Made by a program: the position numbers and the translations under genes
NCBI GenBank assembly: GCA_947629115.1
Contig: CANRCL010000072.1
Coordinates: 1-5,926 of the forward strand
Direction: 5' to 3'
Source of the DNA: an uncultured Bacilli bacterium
Lineage (GTDB): Bacteria; Bacillota_I; Bacilli_A; RF39; UBA660
DNA: 5,926 bases
The notes under the pieces: generated by a model
Seen by the model: only the letters and a program-made list of their open reading frames with translations
Told to the model about the DNA's origin: nothing
The model's database searches: none
In this document: piece by piece, positions 1-4,955 of the stretch
How positions within the stretch are numbered: the stretch's first letter is position 1
Layout: each line of letters opens with the position of its first letter

Positions 1-84
1 TATTTCCTTTTTAATATGTAACATTTTCTCTAATTATTAATTTTTATTTATGTAACATTATCAAAAATTTTTCACAATACCATT
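1..84 (-). other. Intergenic leader of a gene beginning beyond the left edge
   Basis: This stretch follows the terminator of the 117-aa gene and has no open frame of its own. Read on the minus strand it ends in AAAAAGGAAATA (12 to 1), a purine-rich Shine-Dalgarno-like sequence. A start codon would therefore fall a few bases outside the window. Two identical 11-mers lie in it (15-25 and 49-59). A promoter is not clear: TTGTGA (72-77) with a 17-base spacer to TACATA (49-54) is a poor match to consensus. The downstream minus-strand gene is inferred and not seen. Confidence 0.4.
15..59. repeat. Two direct copies of an 11-mer, TATGTAACATT
   Basis: TATGTAACATT occurs at 15-25 and again at 49-59, 34 bases apart start to start, which is about three turns of the helix. 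The core ATGT-A-ACAT is a short palindrome around one central base. Two exact copies in front of a presumed gene start could be operator sites for a dimeric regulator. In such A+T-rich DNA, chance remains a real alternative. Confidence 0.35.
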
Positions 85-108
85 AAAAAAATCACCGAAG
101 TGATTTTT
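85..108 (-). terminator. Intrinsic terminator after the VirB2-like gene, UUCG loop
   Basis: On the minus strand the RNA would form a perfect 9-bp stem, AAAAAUCAC with GUGAUUUUU (100-108 with 87-95). It closes on a C(UUCG)G tetraloop (96-99), a loop known to be very stable. The 3' arm runs into a tract of seven U (91-85). The stem covers the stop codon of the 117-aa gene (107-109), so coding sequence and terminator overlap. The flank in the other direction is also T-rich, so some bidirectional action is possible. Confidence 0.85.
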
Positions 109-460
109 AATTAGTAAGATTTCCTACAACACCACTAGTGTCGCAATTTTGAACATCTGTTACACAAGTGATGCATATTGATGAATCTTCAGATGAAAAA
201 TTAATACCAACCAATACATTAAATAATGCACTTACTAATGATGGAACAAAAAATACAACTACTGCAGCAATAAATCTTTTAATTAAAGTACCAACCGCTT
301 TACTCATTGCTTTTTCATCACTAGAAATAACAGCTTTTCCTAAATCAAGCATTCCGAATATAATTAACAATAACGGAATTACTATTTTCATTATAAATAC
401 AACCCATCCTAGTACTTTCCATATATTTGCTGTTTCAGCACAAAATTCTAGTAAAAACAT
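107..460 (-). CDS. VirB2/TrbC-like two-helix membrane protein, pilin-like (117 aa)
   Basis: This is a small membrane protein with two strongly hydrophobic stretches, at about residues 14-40 and 62-86. They are joined by a short loop carrying Lys42, Lys50, Lys54, Lys61 and Arg62. By the positive-inside rule the loop is cytoplasmic and both ends lie outside, which is the topology of VirB2/TrbC pilins of type IV secretion systems. Pro28 and Pro73 sit inside the helices. The short N-terminus has Cys7, and the polar C-terminal tail (about 87-117) has Cys96, Cys99 and Cys106. The start at 458-460 is supported by AGAAGG (470-475) nine bases upstream and by a near-consensus promoter. The gene forms its own transcription unit behind the Tad genes. 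The VirB2-like call rests on topology and general resemblance only, since no motif proves it. It could instead be a pilus-associated membrane protein of unknown role. Confidence 0.6.
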   Translation of the reverse strand: MFLLEFCAETANIWKVLGWVVFIMKIVIPLLLIIFGMLDLGKAVISSDEKAMSKAVGTLIKRFIAAVVVFFVPSLVSALFNVLVGINFSSEDSSICITCVTDVQNCDTSGVVGNLTN

Positions 461-469
461 CTTAAAATA

Positions 470-475
470 CCTTCT
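470..475 (-). promoter_or_regulatory. Ribosome binding site of the VirB2-like gene
   Basis: The minus strand reads AGAAGG here, inside the purine-rich run AAAGAGAAAGAAGG, with nine bases to the ATG at 460. It fixes that ATG as the start of the 117-aa gene. Confidence 0.75.
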
Positions 476-492
476 TTCTCTTTTCTAAATAA

Positions 493-521
493 ATTTTATC
501 TAATTAATTAATTAATGTCAA
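493..521 (-). promoter_or_regulatory. Sigma-A promoter for the VirB2-like gene
   Basis: The minus strand carries a perfect -35 box, TTGACA (516-521), a 17-base spacer and the -10 box TAAAAT (493-498, five of six matches). Transcription would start near 486, giving a leader of about 25 bases with its ribosome site. An inverted repeat, TTAATGT-N10-ACATTAA (512-518 and 529-535), overlaps the -35 box and could be an operator. No terminator separates this promoter from the upstream CpaE-like gene, so read-through is also possible. Confidence 0.8.
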
Positions 522-540
522 GAAAATTACATTAAGTTTA

Positions 541-1524
541 CTAATGTTTACCATTTTTATGACTTTTTTCTGACTCATCATTTAATCTTGAAAAACCTAA
601 AGCAATTAAAAATTCATTAATTTTTTTATTATTATCTAATTTTTCATCTAAACAAGGAATGTTAAAAAATACTTTACTTCCACTTTCATATTCAAAATCA
701 GATACATCATTACTATTTAAAACACTTCTGTTAAGAACTATTTTTTTATTTCTTAGTTTATCAAATACTTTACGATCAGTTCTAATTAATTTATTTAACT
801 TAATTATACCTGGTTCAATTAAATAAATTATTTCACTGCATAATGATTCATCACCATCATTTAAATCAACTAATATAACATCTGCATCACTATTATTAGA
901 AATTTTAAATGATGCATTCATAAAATCTGAACTTTCTAATGATTTATCATTAAAATACTCAAAATCATCACTATTTATTTCTAAAGCCTTAACTTTATAT
1001 GCTGTTTGTAATTGTTTTTTTAACATATAAATAAGTGTTGTTGCTCCAGCATGTTCTGTTACATTTTTAAAACCTATAATTCTTTGACTTAATTTAACAT
1101 TATTAATTTCTTCTTGATTATATTCAGTCTTTATAGGGTTTACATCTAAGCTTTGATAATTCGCCACATCTTTATATGTATTTGAAGTCTGAATTAAAAA
1201 AGGAATAGAATCAATACTTCTTGTAAAATTATATATACCAATAGAAACTAATTGCGATAAAAATTGCGGCGAATTTACTTTAGGTGAATCATCTAACAAA
1301 ATAATAATTTTATCCATATCAAAATTAATTGATAATTCCCTCATCGTTTGAATATTATCATAATTTTTAATAGCGGTAATATCAATTACCATTTTGTTAT
1401 AGAAAAAATTAGTAAATTGACTAACTAAATCTTGAACACTAAATTCACCATTGATTGTTTTAATAACATCAATATTTAATGTGCCAAGTAAAGCTTGATA
1501 TTTATTTGATACAATTACATTCAT
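541..1524 (-). CDS. cpaE: CpaE/TadZ-like pilus positioning protein with degenerate P-loop (327 aa)
   Basis: The layout is that of CpaE/TadZ: an N-terminal part of about 130 residues with alternating strands and helices, resembling a receiver-type domain, followed by a MinD/ParA-like half. In that half, G-F-K-N-V-T-E-H-A-G-A-T-T-L (151-164) occupies the place of the deviant Walker A loop. It ends in G-A-T-T instead of G-K-T, and the usual catalytic and signature lysines are missing. D-A-D-V-I-L-V-D-L (213-221) fits the Walker B-like strand, and F-F-N-I-P (286-290) fits the late MinD-type strand. TadZ proteins with atypical Walker A boxes are known; they localise the Tad machine in the cell. 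The start at 1524 has AAAGGAG (1532-1538) seven bases upstream, 14 bases after the previous stop. The C-terminal tail (about 315-327) is polar, with several Lys and His. The family call is fairly secure; loss of ATP hydrolysis is inferred. Confidence 0.65.
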   Translation of the reverse strand: MNVIVSNKYQALLGTLNIDVIKTINGEFSVQDLVSQFTNFFYNKMVIDITAIKNYDNIQTMRELSINFDMDKIIILLDDSPKVNSPQFLSQLVSIGIYNFTRSIDSIPFLIQTSNTYKDVANYQSLDVNPIKTEYNQEEINNVKLSQRIIGFKNVTEHAGATTLIYMLKKQLQTAYKVKALEINSDDFEYFNDKSLESSDFMNASFKISNNSDADVILVDLNDGDESLCSEIIYLIEPGIIKLNKLIRTDRKVFDKLRNKKIVLNRSVLNSNDVSDFEYESGSKVFFNIPCLDEKLDNNKKINEFLIALGFSRLNDESEKSHKNGKH

Positions 1525-1538
1525 TATAAAACTCCTTT

Positions 1539-2018
1539 TTATTTCAATTTTTGATTTTCTGTATATAAATTTATTTCTTTGGTTTCACCTTTTATGTTAA
1601 ATATTGTTAAATCACCAAAAAAAGGTAAATTAAATTTAAAAAATAACCTTATATCGTAATATATTCGGTTTCCGCCACCAACAGTGCATCTCTCTGTAGA
1701 GCAAGTATGCTTCATACAATAGTAATATTTTTTACCATCTTGGGCTGCTTCATATAAGGTATCATTTAAACTTATCATACCATATTCATTTTTATCGCAT
1801 GAACTAGTAGCATTATAACCATTATTTCTTAAATAATTATTAATAATTGTTAAAGAATTTTCATTAACTCCTTCATATTTTTCTAAAATTGATATAGTTT
1901 CATTTTTTAATTTATAAACTTTATTATAAGTAACTGCTAAAGCGAGAAAAGCAGCGAAAAGTAGGGTAAAAACTAATATCATTTTAAAAAGTGTTGAAGT
2001 TCCAATAGATTGCTTCAT
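1539..2018 (-). CDS. TadE/TadF-like minor pseudopilin, second copy (159 aa)
   Basis: A six-residue leader, M-K-Q-S-I-G, runs into a hydrophobic helix (about 10-30). This is the shape of a type IV pilin-like N-terminus cut by a prepilin peptidase, probably after Gly6. The rest is a presumed extracellular domain with Cys74, Cys101, Cys106 and Cys111. The segment G-Y-N-A-T-S-S-C (67-74), the C-x4-C pair (106-111) and the stretch from Tyr120 (Y-Y-D-I-R-L-F-F) through L-P-F-F-G-D to K-G-E-T-K-E all have counterparts in the 172-aa neighbour, so the two are paralogues. An end of the form LP..GD...I.. is reminiscent of TadE-family C-termini. The start at 2018 lies three bases after the previous stop. 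Its ribosome site GGAG (2025-2028) is inside the upstream gene, suggesting coupled translation. The likely role is a minor pilin that primes or caps the Tad fibre. Confidence 0.6.
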   Translation of the reverse strand: MKQSIGTSTLFKMILVFTLLFAAFLALAVTYNKVYKLKNETISILEKYEGVNENSLTIINNYLRNNGYNATSSCDKNEYGMISLNDTLYEAAQDGKKYYYCMKHTCSTERCTVGGGNRIYYDIRLFFKFNLPFFGDLTIFNIKGETKEINLYTENQKLK

Positions 2019-2021
2019 AAT

Positions 2022-2540
2022 TTACTCCATTACCGTTTTAGTTGTTCCATAAATTTTGAAATTCATAATACTATTTATAATAGGAATATCTAATTGATAA
2101 AATAATATAACATCATAATATAACATATCTGGATAATCATCACTAGCAATTACACATTTTCTATTTGGACATTTACTTTTAGCATCATTGTCATATATTT
2201 CACTAACATTTCTAATTCTTATACAATAAGATGCTCTTTTATTACCAGCAGTTTCACCATTTCTGTCAAAACCTGTATAACCATTAGGACATTCACCAGT
2301 AACACGATATCCAGCATCTGCTAAAGCATTGGCTATTTCAAAAGAAACATTTTCATCCATTTCATAATTACTTCCTCTTTTAGAACTAGCATTTTTACTA
2401 TTTTGAATTATATTTATAATGTCATCTTTAACACTAAAGGCTTTGGAGTGATTAATTGTTAAACACATAATTCCGGTAAACACTAAGATAAATAGAATTA
2501 CAATTTGAAATATTGAAATTCCTCCAATTGCTTCCCTCAT
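2022..2540 (-). CDS. TadE/TadF-like minor pseudopilin, first copy (172 aa)
   Basis: The protein begins M-R-E-A-I-G-G-I, followed by a long hydrophobic helix (about 9-28) and a globular part without further membrane segments, as in Tad pseudopilins. Gly6 is the likely prepilin cleavage point. Cys84 (in G-Y-R-V-T-G-E-C), Cys106, Cys124 and Cys129 (C-P-N-R-K-C) match the four cysteines of the 159-aa neighbour. The block from Tyr141 (Y-Y-D-V-I-L-F-Y) through D-I-P to Y-G-T-T-K-T matches as well. Cys26 lies within the helix. The start at 2540 follows the preceding stop by 13 bases, and its Shine-Dalgarno AGGAAGTGA (2547-2555) overlaps that TAG. TadE/TadF-like proteins are thought to be minor subunits needed for pilus assembly. 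The assignment rests on architecture, C-terminal resemblance and position between pilins and cpaE. Confidence 0.6.
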   Translation of the reverse strand: MREAIGGISIFQIVILFILVFTGIMCLTINHSKAFSVKDDIINIIQNSKNASSKRGSNYEMDENVSFEIANALADAGYRVTGECPNGYTGFDRNGETAGNKRASYCIRIRNVSEIYDNDAKSKCPNRKCVIASDDYPDMLYYDVILFYQLDIPIINSIMNFKIYGTTKTVME

Positions 2541-2553
2541 TTATTTTCACTTC

Positions 2554-2808
2554 CTAACCTTTATAAACACATTCAAATGTTTTGCTTTCATCACCTTTCG
2601 GATGACAAGTGACAGTATCACAATTGGCATCTGTTTTTTGATCCCCATCACTATCACATGGTTCACAAATTGCTTTGCTACATTGTGAATTTTTTTCAAA
2701 ATTTTCTCTTACTATTGGCCATAACGTATAGTAAAAAAAGGCCATTAGTACACCAATAGCCAACATTACTACAACGGTGGCATTTAATTCACCTGTTGCT
2801 TCTTTCAT
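2554..2808 (-). CDS. Flp-like small pilin candidate, cysteine-rich (84 aa)
   Basis: This is a tandem paralogue of the 88-aa protein just upstream. Both begin M-K-E-A-T-G-E-L-N and then T-V-V, and both have one hydrophobic helix (about 10-29) that ends in W-P at residues 30-31. The short leader, single helix and small soluble tail are what an Flp-type subunit would show, and Gly6 is the probable cleavage point. The tail has six cysteines (43, 48, 51, 63, 68, 80); Cys43, Cys63 and Cys68 fall at exactly the same numbers as in the 88-aa protein. The segment C-D-S-D-G-D-Q-K-T-D-A-N-C-D (51-64) is rich in Asp and faintly recalls calcium-binding loops, but Gly is not in the usual place. The start at 2808 has GGTGAT (2811-2816), which pairs with the upstream part of the anti-SD sequence. 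It could be a major or a minor subunit. Confidence 0.6.
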   Translation of the reverse strand: MKEATGELNATVVVMLAIGVLMAFFYYTLWPIVRENFEKNSQCSKAICEPCDSDGDQKTDANCDTVTCHPKGDESKTFECVYKG

Positions 2809-3088
2809 AAATCACCAATTACTATTTTGTTGATTCTTGTGAACAAGTTTTTTGGTTTTGAGTTCCGTTTTTATCTGTATAGGTACATACACCTGCTGCA
2901 CAAGAAATTGTATTTCCATCTGAATCAGTCATATTATATTCACCAGTACCAGCAGCATTACAAGCAGAAGTAAGTGCCATTCCAGTTTTAATTGATGGCC
3001 ATATTAGCATATAAAAGAATCCTCCGATTGCTGCAATTGCTACAACTGTTACAACTGTCATATTTAATTCGCCTGTCGCTTCTTTCAT
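2781..3088 (-). repeat. Tandem gene duplication: near-identical pilin 5' ends
   Basis: The first 28 bases of the 84-aa gene (2781-2808) and of the 88-aa gene (3061-3088) differ at only a few positions and encode the same leader. The similarity fades past the membrane helix except for the W-P and cysteine positions. This points to an old tandem duplication in which the leader and helix were kept and the exposed domain diverged. Confidence 0.6.
2822..3088 (-). CDS. Flp-like small pilin candidate, probable main subunit (88 aa)
   Basis: This is the first gene after the pilin promoter, with the best ribosome site in the window (AGGAGG, 3099-3104), as expected for an abundant subunit. The leader M-K-E-A-T-G precedes E-L-N and a hydrophobic helix (about 10-30) ending in W-P (30-31). 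The tail of about 57 residues is polar and has Cys43, Cys63, Cys68 and Cys82, which could form two disulfides outside the cell. It also has D-S-D-G-N (55-59). The length fits the Flp range, slightly on the long side. Classic Flp pilins have Gly followed by four residues and then Glu-Tyr; here there is no Glu at +5 if cleavage is after Gly6. The gene ends TAG, 13 bases before the next start. The pilin call comes from architecture, position and the paralogue next door, not from a diagnostic motif. Confidence 0.65.
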   Translation of the reverse strand: MKEATGELNMTVVTVVAIAAIGGFFYMLIWPSIKTGMALTSACNAAGTGEYNMTDSDGNTISCAAGVCTYTDKNGTQNQKTCSQESTK

Positions 3089-3098
3089 ATATAAAATT

Positions 3099-3104
3099 CC
3101 TCCT
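3099..3104 (-). promoter_or_regulatory. Consensus ribosome binding site of the 88-aa pilin gene
   Basis: The minus strand reads AAAGGAGGAA, a full match to the anti-Shine-Dalgarno sequence, ten bases before the ATG. It is the strongest site in the window and suggests heavy translation of this subunit. Confidence 0.85.
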
Positions 3105-3120
3105 TTATTTTTCTATCTTT

Positions 3121-3149
3121 ATTATAACCAACTATTTAAAAAATAGCAA
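3121..3149 (-). promoter_or_regulatory. Sigma-A promoter of the pilin block
   Basis: A perfect -10 box, TATAAT (3121-3126), lies 17 bases after TTGCTA (3144-3149, four of six -35 matches) on the minus strand. Transcription would start near 3114, giving a leader of about 25 bases ending at the ribosome site. The spacer holds a short palindrome, CTATTT-AAA-AAATAG on the plus strand (3132-3146). Upstream lies an inverted repeat, ATTGTTA-N12-TAACAAT (3168-3174 and 3187-3193), centred near -67. The promoter lies just after the tadC terminator, so the pilin genes can be transcribed apart from the motor genes. Confidence 0.75.
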
Positions 3150-3222
3150 TTAATTTTCAAAAAAGTTATTGTTATGTTTATTTAATTAACAATTATTTGA
3201 CACTAAAATTATCTGTATAGCC

Positions 3223-3249
3223 AAAAAATAATGGTAATTAACCATTATT
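3223..3249 (-). terminator. Intrinsic terminator after tadC
   Basis: Starting four bases after the tadC stop codon, the minus strand forms a perfect 9-bp stem, AATAATGGT with ACCATTATT (3241-3249 with 3227-3235). The loop is five bases and a run of six T follows (3228-3223). The stem is A+T-rich, so termination may be partial. There is no T-run on the plus-strand side, so it acts on minus-strand transcription only. Confidence 0.8.
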
Positions 3250-3253
3250 ATTG

Positions 3254-4042
3254 TTATAAATCCATCATTTGTAAAACAGCAAATATTAATAATACCATTA
3301 CTCCTAAACCAGTAGAAATAAGCATACTCATTGTTTTACTTTCCATTTTATCTAAACGATTTTTATATTTTGTTTCTCTGGCCTTTTGTTGTAAGTTAGA
3401 AATTGTTCTTGAAAACATCAACATTTGTTCTTGTTTACGATCTTGACTACCTAAACTTAACCGATATAATAAACGCATCATTCGCATTGAATCTCGAACC
3501 GGATATTTTTTAGCAAAATTCATATAAGGTTCAATTGAATCATTACCTGAATTTATTTCTTTAATCATTTCTTGTAAACCATCTTTAAAAATATCTGGAG
3601 CATCAACTATACTTTTACCAATTGCTACGGGAACTGTATAGTGTTGAATTAAAATTTCAATACTTTTTAAATAATGAGGTAACATACTATCAATATAGAA
3701 AATGTGTTTTTTATAATAAGATTTAATATTTGAATAATCAAATTTAAAAATTAAATAACCTACTACAAAAGATATCAATATTTTTAAAGCATCTAGACTT
3801 TGAATAAAGAAAAATAAACAAATAACGATTGCTAATAAGCCATTTCTAATTCTTTTAACAAACAAAGCATCAGCACTAACACTATCGCCATATTTGGCTC
3901 TTACATAAAAATCCCAATCATCTTCTTTTAATTTTCTAAAAAGATAAAAGTTATCATTAATAAATTCTTTAACGTTCATTTGCCCATTATAACTCATAAC
4001 GAAGAAAATAATTAAGGCTAGTAAAATTATTTCTATTTGCAT
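3254..4042 (-). CDS. tadC: TadC-like platform protein, T2SSF family (262 aa)
   Basis: This is an inner-membrane platform protein of the Tad machine. Hydrophobic segments lie at about 3-17, 67-81, 85-99 and 239-258. Between the last two is a mostly helical cytoplasmic region (about 110-235) of the type II secretion F family. It includes L-K-S-I-E-I-L-I-Q-H-Y near 125-135 and a long charged helix near 200-235 before the final membrane segment. TadC pairs with TadB and is thought to couple ATPase motion to pilin extraction from the membrane. The ATG (4040-4042) shares its A with the TAA stop of tadB. A run of G (GTGGGGG, 4050-4056) inside tadB is the only ribosome site available, so translation is probably coupled to tadB. 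The call as TadC and not TadB rests on order (second of the pair) and the shorter length. Confidence 0.85.
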   Translation of the reverse strand: MQIEIILLALIIFFVMSYNGQMNVKEFINDNFYLFRKLKEDDWDFYVRAKYGDSVSADALFVKRIRNGLLAIVICLFFFIQSLDALKILISFVVGYLIFKFDYSNIKSYYKKHIFYIDSMLPHYLKSIEILIQHYTVPVAIGKSIVDAPDIFKDGLQEMIKEINSGNDSIEPYMNFAKKYPVRDSMRMMRLLYRLSLGSQDRKQEQMLMFSRTISNLQQKARETKYKNRLDKMESKTMSMLISTGLGVMVLLIFAVLQMMDL

Positions 4043-4938
4043 TATTCAGCCCCCACATTTTCATTATAATATTTTTCGCCAGATATAACGAAGAAAATAT
4101 TAATTATTATTATAGCGTGTAATATTATCTGAACATACCATATTTCTAATAGTTCAATGTAATTTTCTTTACCTAACATAAATTCAACTACAACTACTAA
4201 AAAGAATAAAACAACCGCAAATGTTAAAAAACGTTTATGGAAATTTTTACGATCCATTTGGTCACGATATACACCTTCAACCAAGGCATCGATATCCATT
4301 GACATATTTTCTAAAGATTCACCAGCATCACGAGCACCTTCTTTAGTAATTTGTAAAAATAATTGATGCATATTTTTAACCATATAAAATGGATATTTAC
4401 TATTAAAATACTCGATTGATTCATCAATTGTTCCATTTTGATAAGATAAATCAATCATTTTTTTTATGTCTCCTAAAACAGGTTCTTCAATAATTCCGGA
4501 ATCTCTTACACCCTCTAAACTTTTAACAAAACTTTGAGTTGTATTAAATTCCATTATAACGTTAGTTGTATAAGTTTGAATTTGTTCAAATATAAATTCA
4601 CTATATACTCTTTGACAACGCATATAAGCAAGATAAGGGATAAAAGCAATAGTTGCTGCAGCATAAACTAATGCCCATATTAAACTATAAAAGTAAAAAT
4701 AACCAATTATACCAGCAAAACCACCAAGCATTATTACTTGAGTTAAATATTGCCTTGGGGTATATTCTTCACCTAATTCTTTACTTTTTTCTCTTACCAC
4801 TTTAAAAGAATATGGTGCATATTTATCATATATATTTCCTACTTTACTAGTAACATCTTTATATGATTTACCATTTCGATATAATATAACCGCAATCGCT
4901 AAAACTAATAATATAATTAATTCTGGTAACGTTCTCAT
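4042..4938 (-). CDS. tadB: TadB-like platform protein, T2SSF family (298 aa)
   Basis: This is the first of the two platform proteins. Hydrophobic segments lie at about 4-20, 64-83, 85-104, 236-254 and 267-285. A cytoplasmic type II secretion F domain spans about 112-235. Typical parts are the helix F-E-Q-I-Q-T-Y-T-T-N (117-126), the segment with T-T-Q-S-F-V-K-S-L-E (133-142) and the charged stretch E-G-V-Y-R-D-Q-M-D-R-K (221-231) before the C-terminal membrane pair. In Tad systems TadB and TadC form the inner-membrane platform that the CpaF ATPase acts on. The start at 4938 lies 17 bases after the cpaF stop, with AGAAGGTG (4944-4951) as ribosome site. It is followed directly by tadC with a one-base overlap, so cpaF, tadB and tadC form one operon. 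Confidence 0.88.
   Translation of the reverse strand: MRTLPELIILLVLAIAVILYRNGKSYKDVTSKVGNIYDKYAPYSFKVVREKSKELGEEYTPRQYLTQVIMLGGFAGIIGYFYFYSLIWALVYAAATIAFIPYLAYMRCQRVYSEFIFEQIQTYTTNVIMEFNTTQSFVKSLEGVRDSGIIEEPVLGDIKKMIDLSYQNGTIDESIEYFNSKYPFYMVKNMHQLFLQITKEGARDAGESLENMSMDIDALVEGVYRDQMDRKNFHKRFLTFAVVLFFLVVVVEFMLGKENYIELLEIWYVQIILHAIIIINIFFVISGEKYYNENVGAE
4050..4054 (-). promoter_or_regulatory. Unusual G-run ribosome binding site for tadC
   Basis: Five G in a row (minus strand) lie seven bases before the tadC ATG and inside the last codons of tadB. The run can pair with CCUCC through one G-U wobble. It is a weak site by itself and fits re-initiation at the TAATG overlap. Confidence 0.5.
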
Positions 4939-4955
4939 TTATGCACCTTCTTTCC

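Noticed and set aside
168..488. Plus-strand open frame of 106 codons opposite the VirB2-like gene
   Set aside because: It lies wholly over a better-supported minus-strand gene with promoter and ribosome site and has no ribosome site of its own. Its protein has no recognisable features beyond those expected from the complement.
501..515. TAAT/TTAA-type repeat upstream of the VirB2-like gene as a phase-variable tract
   Set aside because: The run of about three and a half TTAA units lies in the promoter spacer and is short. Without other genomes there is no sign that its length varies.
3197..3202. TTGACA on the plus strand, as a divergent promoter
   Set aside because: No -10 box is found at a suitable distance (the bases 17 downstream read GCCAAA), and no plus-strand gene follows.
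3231..3446. Plus-strand open frame of 71 codons opposite the end of tadC
   Set aside because: Its start lies in the tadC terminator hairpin and the rest is antisense to a recognisable T2SSF protein; there is no ribosome site before it.
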